Assembly (NCBI GenBank): GCA_028753945.1
Contig: JAPNXP010000005.1
Span: 3,038,001-3,102,000 of the forward strand
Source of the DNA: Hexactinellida sp. DTS-2022
Lineage: Eukaryota > Porifera > Hexactinellida
Direction: 5' to 3'
Length of the DNA stretch: 64,000 nt
A program made the translations under genes and the position numbers. Numbering within the stretch: the stretch's first letter is position 1; each line of letters begins with the position of its first letter. Below, one piece after another: positions 44,219-55,040 of the stretch. The notes under the pieces are model-generated. The model ran no database searches. It was not told where the DNA came from and saw only the letters and a list, made by a program, of their open reading frames with translations.

Positions 44219-44497
44219 CTACATATGCAACAAAGAACTATGGAAATAATGAATCACAAGCAACAAAATAAAAACAAACAAATAAAGGATAATAAACTGG
44301 CATAAAACCTGCGATTGCAATAAGGAATATCCTTTAAAGGTGGATACCTCAAGCTGATCAAAATTTCCAATTGTCGTATGCAGTTGACTAAGAGTAGCCT
44401 TAAGAGAGAGAAAGCTTAATTCAGATTGACTAGAAAAAGATTTGCAGTTTTTCTGTAATTTATCCATGTCTTTAATAAGATTTTGACAAGCTTCCAT
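44219..44497 (-). CDS. Unrecognised small ORF with C-terminal membrane segment
   Basis: 92 codons from ATG at 44497. The N-terminal two thirds is polar and helix-like (ACQNLIKDMDKLQKNCKSFS, LKATLSQLHTTIGNFDQLE). Residues about 68-86 are a strong hydrophobic stretch (FIILYLFVFILLLVIHYF), then a short tail. TTTTAG just upstream and GAG/GTATCC after LE could be splice sites, in which case the hydrophobic part would be intronic. An AATAAA lies downstream on the minus strand near 44118. I know no matching family. It could be a host exon or a chance frame. Confidence 0.3.
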   Translation of the reverse strand: MEACQNLIKDMDKLQKNCKSFSSQSELSFLSLKATLSQLHTTIGNFDQLEVSTFKGYSLLQSQVLCQFIILYLFVFILLLVIHYFHSSLLHM

Positions 44498-44578
44498 TTA
44501 TCTAAAATTAATAATACTTAACTATATAAAATAGTTTAGGATTCACATGCGCGACACTTCCTTTCAAAAAGTGCTACG

Positions 44579-44686
44579 CAGGGTTTCATTTAAACGGGAT
44601 GGCAAAATTATGGTTTTTCAGGAATAAGGGATGGCGAATATGTGACGTGCGCGGAAGCACGCTGTAACCTATAAAATGAAGCCCTG
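44579..44686. mobile_element. CAGGGTTTCATTT MITE, 108 bp
   Basis: CAGGGTTTCATTT and AAATGAAGCCCTG are inverted ends, with GGGATGGC words inside. A relative is at 28992-29092. No clear duplication. Confidence 0.65.
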
Positions 44687-44871
44687 GTACGGCGTAGAAG
44701 TTTACAAAATCAGGGATGCCAACCTCTGGAAACCAAAAAGCGGGAAGTTTTGCCATTTTGCCGAAAGTTTAACTAAAAAAGCGGGAAACACAAAATATAT
44801 GCTATTTCTATGAATCTATCATAAATAGAACGATACAATAATATAATAATTTTGATGAGCCTACATACCTA

Positions 44872-45044
44872 CAGTAGTGTTCGCCTATTAGCAATTGCTC
44901 TAATAGCAATATTGCTCTATTAGCAAGTTATTTTCTGTCCCCAAGCGAGCATTTAATGTTATTTCTGTTCCCCTAATAGCAAGTTCGCCTATTAGCAAGC
45001 AAATTTCGTGCAAAATGCAACTTGCTATTAGGCGAACACCACTG
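44872..45044. mobile_element. pogo-type MITE, 173 bp
   Basis: CAGTAGTGTTCGCCTATTAG and CTATTAGGCGAACACCACTG are inverted, TA on both sides. CTATTAGCAA words are repeated in both directions. Confidence 0.88.
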
Positions 45045-45059
45045 TACAATTCTATACAC

Positions 45060-45515
45060 GACAAAAAATTATTTATTCGGTAACTGTAATACACAGAGGC
45101 TTAACAAACGGAAATAGGAATTATTAGTGGTTATCAAAATGCTCTACATGGTATTAATTCAAGCAAGATAGTATTCTAACGTTCATATTGAATTTCAACT
45201 GATTTGAACACAAACTACTCCTATAAATATGCATTAGAAATATAGAATTATATCAAATATATAGTTCCATAAGCAGTGGCGTCAACCTTCTCCATTTTTC
45301 GGAAAATCATGTCGGGTCGAGTTAGGAAAGTTGTTTACCTATTGTGTAACATTTTCCAAATAGTCGAGGTTATTTTGATTAAAATTTCCCGCTAAATCGC
45401 TATCTATCAAACTTTCTGACACAACACATAGATTGCAGGACAATTATTCAGGCTTTAACGGTTCCAATTAAGTTCGGCCGAGCCTAATTAGTTTAGTTCT
45501 AGAGGAAATAAATAG
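45060..45515. other. No feature recognised
   Basis: AT-rich. Segments at 45190-45280 (GTTCATATTGAATTTCAACT, ATATAGTTCCATA) faintly resemble reversed interior of the CACAGTG element. CATTTTTCGGAAAATCATG is a small hairpin near 45294. Nothing firm. Confidence 0.25.
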
Positions 45516-45524
45516 GTTCATCCG

Positions 45525-45991
45525 TAGGGATCGACCGGGATCGAATTTTTCCGGGACCGGGATTCTTCCCGGGATCAACTAATTGCGACCGGGACCGGGA
45601 TTCTATATACCTAGTCCTAGAAATTAATTTCCTTGAGAATCAACAATTGCTACCACCTACATTAATCTGTTTGTATACCATTTAATAACTAATTCACTTT
45701 CAATATTGAAAATTACTGTAGAAAGATACTCTCTAATGAATCACTTTAATCCAGTTAGATTAGTTATGGTATAGAGTTCAACAAGCCAATGATAGTTCAA
45801 TTATTGTATTAAATTTCTGCAAAACAACGCTAACACAATATGAATTAGAACAAATTAATGTTAAATAAGGGTGTGTAAAAATAACAGAAAATCCCGGTAA
45901 ATGTTAACAATCCCGGTATAATCGGGACCGGGAGAAAAAGGTTGAGTTTGATCGGGAATTCCGGGGTGCCGGGATTCCCGGTCGATCCCTA
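45525..45991. mobile_element. hAT MITE built of CCGGGA words, 467 bp
   Basis: TAGGGATCGACCGGGATC and CCCGGTCGATCCCTA are inverted, and TTCATCCG (45517-45524, 45992-45999) is an exact 8-bp duplication. GACCGGGA and TCCCGG words fill both arms. Non-coding. Confidence 0.93.
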
Positions 45992-46184
45992 TTCATCCGA
46001 ATCAAATAGTTCATGTGACCTATACGCAAAAAACTTTCCCGCGGGTGAATTTCGACTGTCACCAATTGATGTTAATTAATTACCTTTTGAGCAGAGATGA
46101 TATGGATCGATTAAGAATTATTAGTTCAGCCGAACCAAATTTGTTTTGTTCTATTCGAATTAACTTAGTCTAAAACAGGGCTTT

Positions 46185-46300
46185 GCATGAGTCACCGAGT
46201 CATTTGACTCGTGAAAAAAATCGGTGACTCGAATCACCGAGTCTGACTCGATAACTTGTGGTGACTGGCGAGTCATCAAGTCAATCAGATAATATCTTTT
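46185..46300. repeat. GAGTCACC-word repeat
   Basis: Iterated GAGTCACCGAGTC, GACTCG and GGTGACTC words, as at 24107 and 63583. Left end GGGCTTTGCATGAGTCAC. Confidence 0.55.
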
Positions 46301-46892
46301 GAGACTCATGGAATTTTCAAATTTTGAATACAATCAGCAGGGTTGGGGCCGATTACTTTCAGATTATTATGATTACGATCTATAATTTTAAACGATCATG
46401 ATTGTGATTACGATTACGATCTATAATTTTAATGCGATTATGATTACGATTACGATTAATATATACTTGTATATGATTACGATTAAGAAAACAACCCAAA
46501 TGTATACTAAATGCGGTCTGGCTAAGTCTGATAAATTCGAATCTAAAAGTACTAACATTAAGGAAAAGTGTCCATTTCATTAAACTAACTGTTACTGTAT
46601 ATATTATGATGGAATTCAAATGAATGTGACTGTTATTGAATAAAAGCACTTTGCAGGTGCAATCCTACGAATTGATAATATATCCTTAATTTCAAAGATA
46701 AATATGCTAATAAAATAGCATGATTACGATTACGAAACGATTACACTGTAATAGAATCATCTATAGCTTAATATATAAAGGCCATTTGACTGCTTTGGAC
46801 CAGGGATAAGATAAAGGCGGGTTTATTTTTCTAACTGTAACCAATTACTTTATTAATACTAGACTCATTATATCAACTAAATGCTACACATA

Positions 46893-48009
46893 TCAAAGTT
46901 TTATATATGGGTCATAGTTGTCTCCCAACATAAATTCAAGCTCAAGTATTATTATTACATGCAAACTAGATAGTATAATTATGAAAACTAAGTAATATTT
47001 ATAGGAATCTCTCATGATTTTCTTTGGGGCAGGTAGTAGGAACAATAATACAATATGGTTCTTTGCCTTGTTGCTGTTAAGTAACAATTGGCTACTGTTG
47101 TTAAAATTAAAAGTAATAAATTGATTTCCTTCTGAACTAAGCAATCTATACACTCATCAACGAAGTCTTCGCACTTTTCACTATCGAGTGTTAGGAGGGG
47201 GAGTTGCTTGAATCCGATTGAAAACATAATTGTAAACACCACATTTAGCACGTGATTGGAAGGGCCATTTTAAGCAGCCACGATCAAAAAGGCCAATCAA
47301 AAGGCAAAAGTTAAAATTCGGGTCTTCAATTTACATTCAATTCCGTATATTTTAAGTGAGTACTGAGAGTATTGATCTGAGATTTTAGACAAATTCCTTA
47401 ATAAGAAAAGCAGCATATCATCCGATAAAAGGTAGAGGTTGTCTTGTGTATGAATTCAGGAAAAAACTTCAAAAGAGTGGCCACAGACATTATGTATGAA
47501 ATCACAATTCTCAGGATGGCTGCGATAAAGATCTGCTGATAAATTCCATAAACGAATCTCGATCTTTATGGACATAATCTTTCCTATTATACAACTTGAG
47601 AATATTAGACTGTTTAAGTGCCCTCTCATTTTCCAGGACTTGACGAACCAATAAATTGTAGTTTTACATCTGTAATCTCGTTTCTTAAAGAATTTCGTTC
47701 CTTGAGACGAACTCCCTTCCAAGAGTGTTGATTAATTAATCAATGTCCATATCTATCGATTTCAAACATCCAGCTGATTGAGAGATTCGCAAGGGTTCCA
47801 CAATTATAATACTCTAACTTGAAGAAACTTGTCAATAGTAATAATGTTTTGGGCTGAAATGAAAATATTTGATGTCTTATTGACAATATAAATGTGGTAT
47901 CAAGGTGCCAAAAAAACAATCCTTGGAGATCTTAATGTCAGATGATTTAGAGACAGTGAATTTTCTCTGTTCTTCTTCGTACAAGTCAACACTGTTTCAT
48001 TGCCTATAT
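46893..48009 (-). pseudogene. Possible C-terminal debris of the THAP gene
   Basis: Minus-strand frames include NHLTLRSPRIVFLAP (48009-47920), which may follow the THAP exons once the MULE is removed, then FKKRDYRCKTTIYWFVKSWK (47690-47630) and FKQLPLLTLDSEKCEDFVDE (47210-47140). None is a block I can assign with confidence. The interpretation rests on position and strand. Confidence 0.3.
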
Positions 48010-48018
48010 ACAACAACA

Positions 48019-49784
48019 GATGGCGGAACTTTAGTCCCTGGAATTTTCGTCCCCGGTATGGTCCCCTTAGGAAATGACGTCATTTAATATAGTTTAATTA
48101 ATAATTGAGTATACAAACGAAAATAAGTAATTAAAAGCTAAAGTTGTAGGCAATACCCCTAAGGTAAGTTAAAGTATCCCGATTTTCATAATCGGATACG
48201 AGTGCTTGAATGCGCTCATTGCGGTCAATTTCCTTCTTTGTGTGAACCCTTGTCTCACCAGCCTCCCATTTTGTTAAAATTGCTTCCTGAAGCAACTGTT
48301 CACGCTGCAATACTTTAAGTAATTTACAGATTGTAGGGTGGGAGCAGGCAATACTGGTCTGAAATGCATTATGCCATCCTTCAACATTATTTGTAGTGCG
48401 GGCTAGATGTTCTTTGACCCTTTGATACATGCTCCAAATTCTAATGGGGAATTGGGGGATTCGTCTACTTTGATCATGGAGCCGTTTTCCTATGTACGTT
48501 TCCTCAAAATATTGTGCAACAGTGATCGCTTGCTCCGGGAATTCTGTCATCAGGCTAATAAAGCAATCAGGAACATCTTGCTCAGGGACGAAAGCAAGAC
48601 CCATGAGCATTCTCAATTTAATTTGAAGTTCGCCATCGGCTTGATATTGAACAGTCAATCCTTCACTTTGAATTTTCTCCATATATTTTGGGAAAGATGG
48701 AAAAAACATCCAGAAATCACTGCAATAAAATTATTTAAGAATGAGCTTGATCGCTGCCTTCTCAAAATCAACCATGACACTTTTAGGGTTCAAGTCGGGT
48801 TTAATTTCAAGTAATTTGCGAAGCAGTGTGTTGTAAGTAGATTCCTTTTTATTCGGCAGTAGAGCAAAAATACAAGGAAAACGAAACCATCCTTTTCAGC
48901 GTGTATGGTATATAATTGGAAAAAATATTCGGGACAACTTTAAATGTCCGGTCTGCAAACCAGGTATTTGATTCTTTGAGAATCGAAAAGAATTTAGGAG
49001 CAGAAAAATTATCATACTTATTATCACCATAGCCTGAATCATAAAGTAAAATGGCTCATCTTTTAATGTCACTTTGTATTTTTATGGGATTTGTATTTCG
49101 GCTGCACATGTTGGATTACCACAGCTTATTTCAGAAACACTCTTGCACTTACGAATGGTTCTCTTCACAGAGGTCAATTTAGGGAGTTGTGCTATGCTTG
49201 AAGAACTCATTTTCTCAATTCCATTTGACAGTATGGCCCTGGTACTTTCCTCGGAGTTAAATGAACGTTCTTTCACGTAATTGTATCCTCTAATCATTCC
49301 AATGCGTGCAGGATCCGATCCATGTGTATGACTTGAATGAATCTCTTCCAAGGATTTCGGCATCACTACATCATTATTTTACAAACCCCTCGCTTTTCAC
49401 ATACCCACTGTTGAGCATCTACTGATGACTTAGTCAAAGTATAAGCAAACCCTTCGAGTGTCGCTTTATTTTTACCTCTCGTACTCTTGATTAATTCAAT
49501 TGTGAGTGGAAATGCCATGTTGCAAATGGGAATGAAAGTTTACACGAAATATTATATCTATCTAAATCAAGTTTATTTATAATGTTTTATAGTGTTGTGT
49601 TTATTTTCATTAAGATTGTTTGGCTGCCCACATTCAGCCATTCAATTGTTCAGATGTATACTATCACCTTTCAATCGTTATTTGTAACACTAATTAAAAG
49701 GTTTCTTACAAAACCGAAAGTTAATGCAAGACACGAAAAAAATTCCGTGGGACGAAAATTCCAGGGACGAAAATTTCGCTACCC
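48019..49784 (-). mobile_element. MULE transposon with FLYWCH transposase, 1.77 kb
   Basis: Ends GATGGCGGAACTTTAGTCCC and, inverted, GGGTAGCGAAATTTTCGTCC, followed by iterated GGAATTTTCGTCCC words. ACAACAACA is an exact 9-bp duplication (48010-48018, 49785-49793), the MULE hallmark. The coding strand is minus. It interrupts the P-like element just beyond the THAP gene stop. Confidence 0.93.
48131..49518 (-). pseudogene. FLYWCH-MULE transposase
   Basis: From ATG at 49518: IELIKSTRGKNKATLEGFAY and SSVDAQQWVCEKRG form a FLYWCH zinc finger. After a frameshift come the HSSHTHGSDPARIGMIRG block, a degraded catalytic middle (49080-48710, with SVMVDFEKAAIKL near 48745), and an intact 192-codon C-terminal frame (48709-48131) with MGLAFVPEQDVPDCFISLM, ARTTNNVEGWHNAFQTSIAC and ENRDTLTYLRGIAYNFSF. 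The gene at 22183-23408 has the same order. At least three frame breaks in the middle make it inactive, though the C-terminal half is well kept. Confidence 0.85.
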
Positions 49785-49824
49785 ACAACAACATACAACA
49801 TGTTAAAATACAAAACTTTTACAT

Positions 49825-50923
49825 TTAGCACAACTTGAGATACTTGGATCTGTAAATCATGCGCCTTTTGTCTCTATCAAGCTGCTGATACTTGATAGTG
49901 TGATTAAGACGATCAGGGCCACCAGGAAGGTATTTATGTACTGCGCCTTTCTTCAATGTAGCTTTTATTGGTCGTATCTTCGTTTGGCCATCAATGTCAA
50001 GATATGTTTGTGTGTCAATGATATCATCAGGATCAAAGTGTTTAGCACAAACGAAAAAAAAATTCAGTATGTGAAGATCTAGCATATAATTACATAATTA
50101 CGTATGATTAATTAGAGCATCCTTATATGTAGACGGTCTATATAAAAAGCCCATACAAACAAGCCAAAAAATTGTCGATCGTCTATAAATTCTGTAGACG
50201 AAAAGCCCTGCCGTCTATGGGTATTACTAATATATATGTAAGAAACGTGGTCTAGAAATAGACGGTCTACATATAAGTTATATATTAATTTAGGGCTGAA
50301 ACGAATATTCGAAATGTAACGAACGAACCTTTTTCTAAACGAACGAATATTCGAATATTCGTTCGTTTTGATGACTAAGCATTAAATCAATTTCTAGAGA
50401 CAAAATATATTGGAAAATAGATTTTGATAATGTTACAATGGTATAATAATAGTTACAAAGTGTATTATACACAAGTTAACTAATAATCAGCTAGTTAGGT
50501 AGGAATTTATATTTACGATCTCACTAAGCTATACAAAAATCTTGTTGTTGTCCAAAATTAATCAACGAATATCCGTTTCAATCTAATATTCGTCCAAACG
50601 AATATTCGTTTCGTAACGAATATTCGTTAGCAAACGAACGAATATTCGTTCAATCATTTCGAACGAATATTCGAATATTCGGTATATTCGTTACAGCCCT
50701 ATATTAATTTAAGTATGTAAGTGATGTTAAGCTTAAAGGAAAACTGGTAATTAATTAATTAAGCATGTCCAACTAGTGAAGGATACTCACCATCTCTATG
50801 CAGAAAACGTTTCCACTTATGGACGATGTCTTGCGGCCCAGAAGGAATGTGAAATACTGCAACACCACTATGGTCACTATAGTATCCAGTAGCACATCTG
50901 GGAGCAGAACAAGAGTTGGGCAT
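49825..50923 (-). CDS. Two-exon THAP-domain gene of the P-like element
   Basis: Exon 1 (50923-50791) starts MPNSCSAPRC and reads to KWKRFLHRD at a perfect GTGAGT donor. Exon 2 (50078-49825) follows a TATATGCTAG acceptor and reads LHILNFFFVCAKHFDPDDII, then RPIKATLKKGAVHKYLPGGP and a basic tail ending in a stop. Together they give a full THAP finger (Cys5, Cys10, the Cys and His of VCAKHF) with the L-K-K-G-A-V block. The 712-bp intron contains a 411-bp MITE, leaving an original of about 300 bp. The short product stops before any catalytic domain, so it is either truncated or a stand-alone DNA-binding factor. Confidence 0.75.
50110..50285. repeat. TAGACGGTCTA-word repeat
   Basis: GTAGACGGTCTATATAAA, GATCGTCTATAAATTC, GTCTATGGG and AGACGGTCTACATATAAG are arranged as an imperfect palindrome, probably a small MITE in the THAP intron. 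Ends not resolved. Confidence 0.45.
50291..50701. mobile_element. hAT MITE built of CGAATATTCG words, 411 bp
   Basis: TAGGGCTGAAACGAATATTC and ATATTCGTTACAGCCCTA are inverted, with TATTAATT exactly duplicated (50283-50290, 50702-50709). Palindromic CGAATATTCG and AACGAACG words fill both arms. It sits in the THAP-gene intron. A partial copy is at 28690-28990. Confidence 0.92.
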
Positions 50924-51102
50924 GAGTTCAGGATATTAATAAACAAGGAGCTAGCAATATAAAGGCAAATTATGATTTAATTAATAAAGAGAATTTGTAA
51001 TTAGAATAGCTAAACTTTACAGACGAATCTCGTTAACTATTTTTCTAAACCAGATAAACATTTGTAGTTTTAATCATAATATATATATATTTACATTATG
51101 GG

Positions 51103-51463
51103 CAGGGATGGAAACAGCCAAGCTGTTAACAGCAAATGAAAATCGAAGCTGTTAATTAACAGTTAGATGCTGACCAATGCAATAATTGAAATATTATTAT
51201 ATAATCATTTAGTTTCAAATTTCACTGTTATGTAAATACGATATACAATTTGAATTTAAACATTTTTGAGTATAACTATATTTGCTTGTCCCTTTCCCTT
51301 TATTTTACTGATACAATTATTGAATTTGAACTGCTTGAATTGGCTGTTAACAGCTTAAAGTTTAATGCTAATTGGGGACGAATTCTTGGCTGTTAACAGC
51401 AAATAGTTAGCTGTTGGCAGCAAACAGCCAAAATGGTTGTTAACAGCAGATTCACCACCCCTG
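51103..51463. mobile_element. hAT MITE built of GCTGTTAACAGC words, 361 bp
   Basis: CAGGGATGGAAACAGCC and ATTCACCACCCCTG ends, flanks ATTATGGG and ATTATGTG (7 of 8). GCTGTTAACAGC palindromes fill both arms. Non-coding. Confidence 0.85.
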
Positions 51464-51600
51464 ATTATGTGTATATAAGAAAATCCCATTCATCTTATCC
51501 GTGGTCCAGGCGAATTTGGCTCAATGAAATGGCCTTATGTTTAGTAGGCTATGAATCATCTGATTACGATTAAGATTACGATTATGATTACAGCGAAATG

Positions 51601-53275
51601 CACAGTGGCACGAAACAGCCCAAACTTGGAACTAGGTATTTAGGTTGCAGATAACATTATAAACTATATTATTGACCTATGGGAATTCGACCGCAAGGAA
51701 TCATTTGGTGCAATCATAATTATTCTATCGTTTCAGGTGTGAAATTTATGACGTCATTGTCACATTTCGAGAAACCTGAAAATTCACTTAATCTCACATA
51801 ATTCGCGCCTTCTAGGAGATAAAAATATGACAATATAATAGAACATGTACATTAATGATGCGGACACGTTGGTCACACCAGATTGCCAATATATTTACTC
51901 ATTATCGCATGATGACGTAATCACTAAAATTTCACATTGTTAAAATTGACTATAAGGCCTATTTACGCTTTATAATCAATGTTAGAAGTAAGTAAATCAC
52001 ACACCAATCTCGAGGCGGTTGGTGTGGGTTGTGTTCTGCCGCGAAGCGACCCAGCAAGCGAAGCGCGCTAGTATAATTTAAAATCGATAATTTAATTCTA
52101 TTTATTATGATTAAATTTGCTAATATTAAAGAATCACTATATTTTGACAAGCGAAATTTGGGCAATTTATGCCTGGTAATTAAATTGAAATGATCGTAAA
52201 TTTTTCAGACCACCTCAAACCACAAGGTGATAGTCTTATCAAATGGAGATATTGAAATACTATAAAATAAACTTGTGTGTAAAGTTGACAGAGCGCGACA
52301 GATGAAGTTCTTCGAAGTTGTGATAATGGAGAAAATATTTTTTCCAAAAATAGCGATAGTAACAATGAAAATATAGGTTTGATACTGAGCTATTAATTTA
52401 TATCAGCAACATTCCAGGGTTGGGTTCAAGTACAATTTACTTAAGTACTTCTGTAATTAAGTAAATTTTTTTAGTACTTGTACTTAAGTACTTTCACCAT
52501 TTTCCCGTTGTACTTGTACTTGTACTTAATTACTTTCCTAACTTTCTAAAGTACTTGCACTTGTACTTGAGTACTTGTTACCTGAGACTTTTTTTATCAT
52601 TCAATATATTTCCAACACACAACATTGATGTTCCTCAAATCCCATCTCAAATAAAGTAGTGTTACTTAATACTTAGTATATTAGGAATTGTGTTTGTGTC
52701 AAGGACTACTGCTACTTTAAATTAAATAAATTTGGATGATACTATATAAACTATGTATTTAGCAATTTCTACTATTATTACGAGAAATTTATCATAAGAG
52801 CTTGGGAAGTACTTGTACTTGTACTCAAGTATTTTCGTAAATTTTTCATTGTACTTGTACTTAAGTACTTTAAGTTTACCTGTACTTGTACTTGTATTGT
52901 ACTTGAATATCTGAAAAGTAGTAGTACTTGTACTTAAGTACTTTCAAATGTACTTGAACCCAACCCTGCAACATTCCTGCAAATGTTACTAATTATACAG
53001 CATTGAAATCTTTCAATAACATGATGTCTTTACATTTCACACTATAATATTATCAAATAATAATTGTGGTTTTTCAATGAATAAATTCCAATTGAAATTA
53101 GTTGTCGTTAAGACGAGTCTGAAGTCCTATCATTCCAAGAAGCTGTATTGTATCGAGAAAATGTAACTGCAACCCTAGATATTAGACAATGCTCTATGAG
53201 TCTATCAGATAGACTACGTTTGGATATTTTATAAATGGTAAAATATTTCCTAATTCCAAGGGGTGTGCCACTGTG
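51601..53275. mobile_element. CACAGTG-ended element, copy 3 (longer relative)
   Basis: CACAGTGGCACGAAACAGCC and, inverted, CACAGTGGCACACCCCTTGG, with AAATG on both sides (51596-51600, 53276-53280) or GAAATG if six are counted. A GGAAYTAGG word lies inside each end, as in copies 1 and 2, but the interior differs. It holds the CGCTTCGCG block (52040-52075), a segment matched inverted at 24405-24756, and a nested hAT MITE (52415-52968). Confidence 0.85.
52415..52968. mobile_element. hAT MITE built of ACTTGTACTTAAG words, 554 bp
   Basis: CAGGGTTGGGTTCAAGTAC and GTACTTGAACCCAACCCTG are perfect inverted ends, with CAACATTC exactly duplicated (52407-52414, 52969-52976). Both arms are iterations of TACTTGTACTTAAGTACTT. 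The middle (52590-52790) is unique AT-rich DNA. Confidence 0.95.
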
Positions 53276-53420
53276 AAATGTGTAATCGATTACAATCGAT
53301 TACGATTGTAATCGTATTCGGCCCCAACCCTGACAATCAGATTAGTGGAGAATATTCAGAAACACACTGTTCTCTCTAATAGTCCACCATTGGGAAATTG
53401 GCCCAAAGTGGACTATTAGA

Positions 53421-54480
53421 ACGAGTGTGAAGTTGGCGCAGTATTCAACTGAGCACAGATGAAATCCAAATTTGAGGCCCTTCCCACATTTGGATTTTGC
53501 CAAAAATTACACACCGTAAAGGGGAGATAGGGACGTTTTTGATTCTGAATAAAAATGTACAAAAAAATACATTTTTGTATTTATTTTTTTACATAATGAG
53601 TGAGCATTAAAAAAAAATGTTGACAACAATTTTTCGAAATTGAATTTAAAACTTTGCACACATGTTTGTGACTATGGGACGTTTCTTATTTCAAAAATTT
53701 GGATAAAAATATGAATTTTCCTATGAGATATAGCTTGACAAAGTTGAACATGTATTACTTCAGGTATATATTTCTAAAAGCGCAGTATTCAACTGACTCT
53801 GAGCATAGATCAAATCAAATTTTGAGGCCCTTCCCACAATTGGATTTGGCCAAAAATTACAAACCTTAAAGGGGAGATAGGGACATTTATGATTATGGAT
53901 AAAAAACTTTAATTTTTATATTTATTTTTCCAATATGTGTGAGCACAAAAAAATCTTTTTGACAACTATTTTTCGAATTTGAATTTAAAACTTTGGAAAG
54001 TTTGTATACATGTTTGTGACTATGGGACGTTTCTTATGTCAAAAATTTGGATAAAAATATGAATTTTCCTAAGAAATACAATTGAAATAATTTAGCATTT
54101 ATTCACTAATCACATCAGTACCCTTTTAATACATTTTCAACTGACCATACTTCAAGTTATAATTTTAGACACTTCCCATTGTTGGATCTGGACAAATTAT
54201 TTATTATGAATAGGGGAGGTATGGACGTTTATGTATATCTGAAAAAAATTCAAATGCTACAATTTTTTTGCATTTTTTTTCGAGCACGACAAAAATAATT
54301 TCAAACAAAAACTTTTTCGAAATTGAATTTTAAACTTTGCATACATGTTTCTAAATATTGGACGTTTGTTATGTCAAAATCTTGTTGAAAAAAATTAATT
54401 TTTTGTCTGAATTACAACTTATCAAAAGTTGAATATATTTTTAGTTCAGATACGTACTATCTGTTTATTGTGATTGAGTG
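53421..54480. repeat. Left foldback arm, three ~340-bp repeats
   Basis: Units begin GCAGTATTCAACTGAG at 53438 and GCAGTATTCAACTGACTC at 53783; a weaker third starts near 54117. Each contains GGGGAGATAGGGAC, AAACTTTGCA or AAACTTTGGA, and GACTATGGGACGTTTCTTAT. Units 1 and 2 face their mirror images in 62760-63439. Confidence 0.88.
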
Positions 54481-54489
54481 AACAAGCCT

Positions 54490-55040
54490 ACTTAAAGCTA
54501 CTATATCTTCATCTATTTGGCGATAATTTGGTAATGACTTAATCTATATTAGCGGTCGCGTTAGTGAGATGTGAGAGAGTACCTCCGAGTAGCGACTGAG
54601 TCCGTAGGGCTCGTAACACTTATTAGTCTCAAAACCAATCATTCTGATAATTAGATGAATTAACTAAATTAACTCGTTAAATATAATAGGACAATATATT
54701 ATCCCTCCGGGTCGCTTCTTTTGCTACTGCTTCTAATTCTTTACTAATGATTTCATCAATAATTGCGATATCACATGAACAATCCTTTGGTGTATTATGT
54801 GAATGATTTACACTCAAGATATGTCTTCCCGTGTTTGATTCAATACTATTGTTAGAATACAACCTCAAGATTGATTGTTTATTTGTAACAGCCACAACCA
54901 ATTGCAACCAGATGGTGCATAGTCTAAACAAATATCACCCACCATTCCCTCTGCAAATTCATTTCCATAAATACCTTACCAAAATTTATTAATCTTATCA
55001 TAAATCTTATTCTGCTAAATAAAACTAACAAAATCAGTAA
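54490..55040 (-). other. 5' region of the FB/NOF-like element, possible minus-strand ORF
   Basis: Contains a GC-rich patch (54553-54625). An 84-codon minus-strand frame (54931-54677) includes HILSVNHSHNTPKDCSCDIA and EIISKELEAVAKEATRRD. An H-x-H pair followed by a charged helix resembles the region after a FLYWCH finger, but no finger is visible. It may be a divergent accessory ORF or chance. Confidence 0.3.

Larger units (their letters stand above)
46762..51552 (-). mobile_element. P-like THAP transposon, 4.8 kb, inside the GATTACG hAT
   Basis: TATAGCTTAATATATAAAGG and GGCCATTTGACTG at the left match, inverted, GCCTACTAAACATAAGG and GGCCATTTCATTG at the right. A second block (TTGGACCAGGGATAAGAT against TGGACCACGGATAAGATG) lies further in. 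GAATCATC is exactly duplicated (46754-46761, 51553-51560). The interior holds a minus-strand THAP gene, a MULE (48019-49784) and two hAT MITEs. Confidence 0.88.
46338..53332. mobile_element. hAT element built of GATTACG words, host of the nested stack
   Basis: CAGGGTTGGGGCCGATTAC at the left and GTATTCGGCCCCAACCCTG at the right are inverted, and ACAATCAG is exactly duplicated (46330-46337, 53333-53340) although the ends lie 7 kb apart. Its own DNA is only 46338-46753, 51561-51600 and 53281-53332, all rich in GATTACGATTACG. The rest came in as a P-like transposon (46762-51552) and a CACAGTG element (51601-53275). The short frame at 46398-46583 is repeat translation. Confidence 0.92.

Noticed and set aside
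46380-46649. Opposite frames rich in Ile/Thr/Asn/Arg
   Set aside because: They are translations of GATTACG words of the hAT element.
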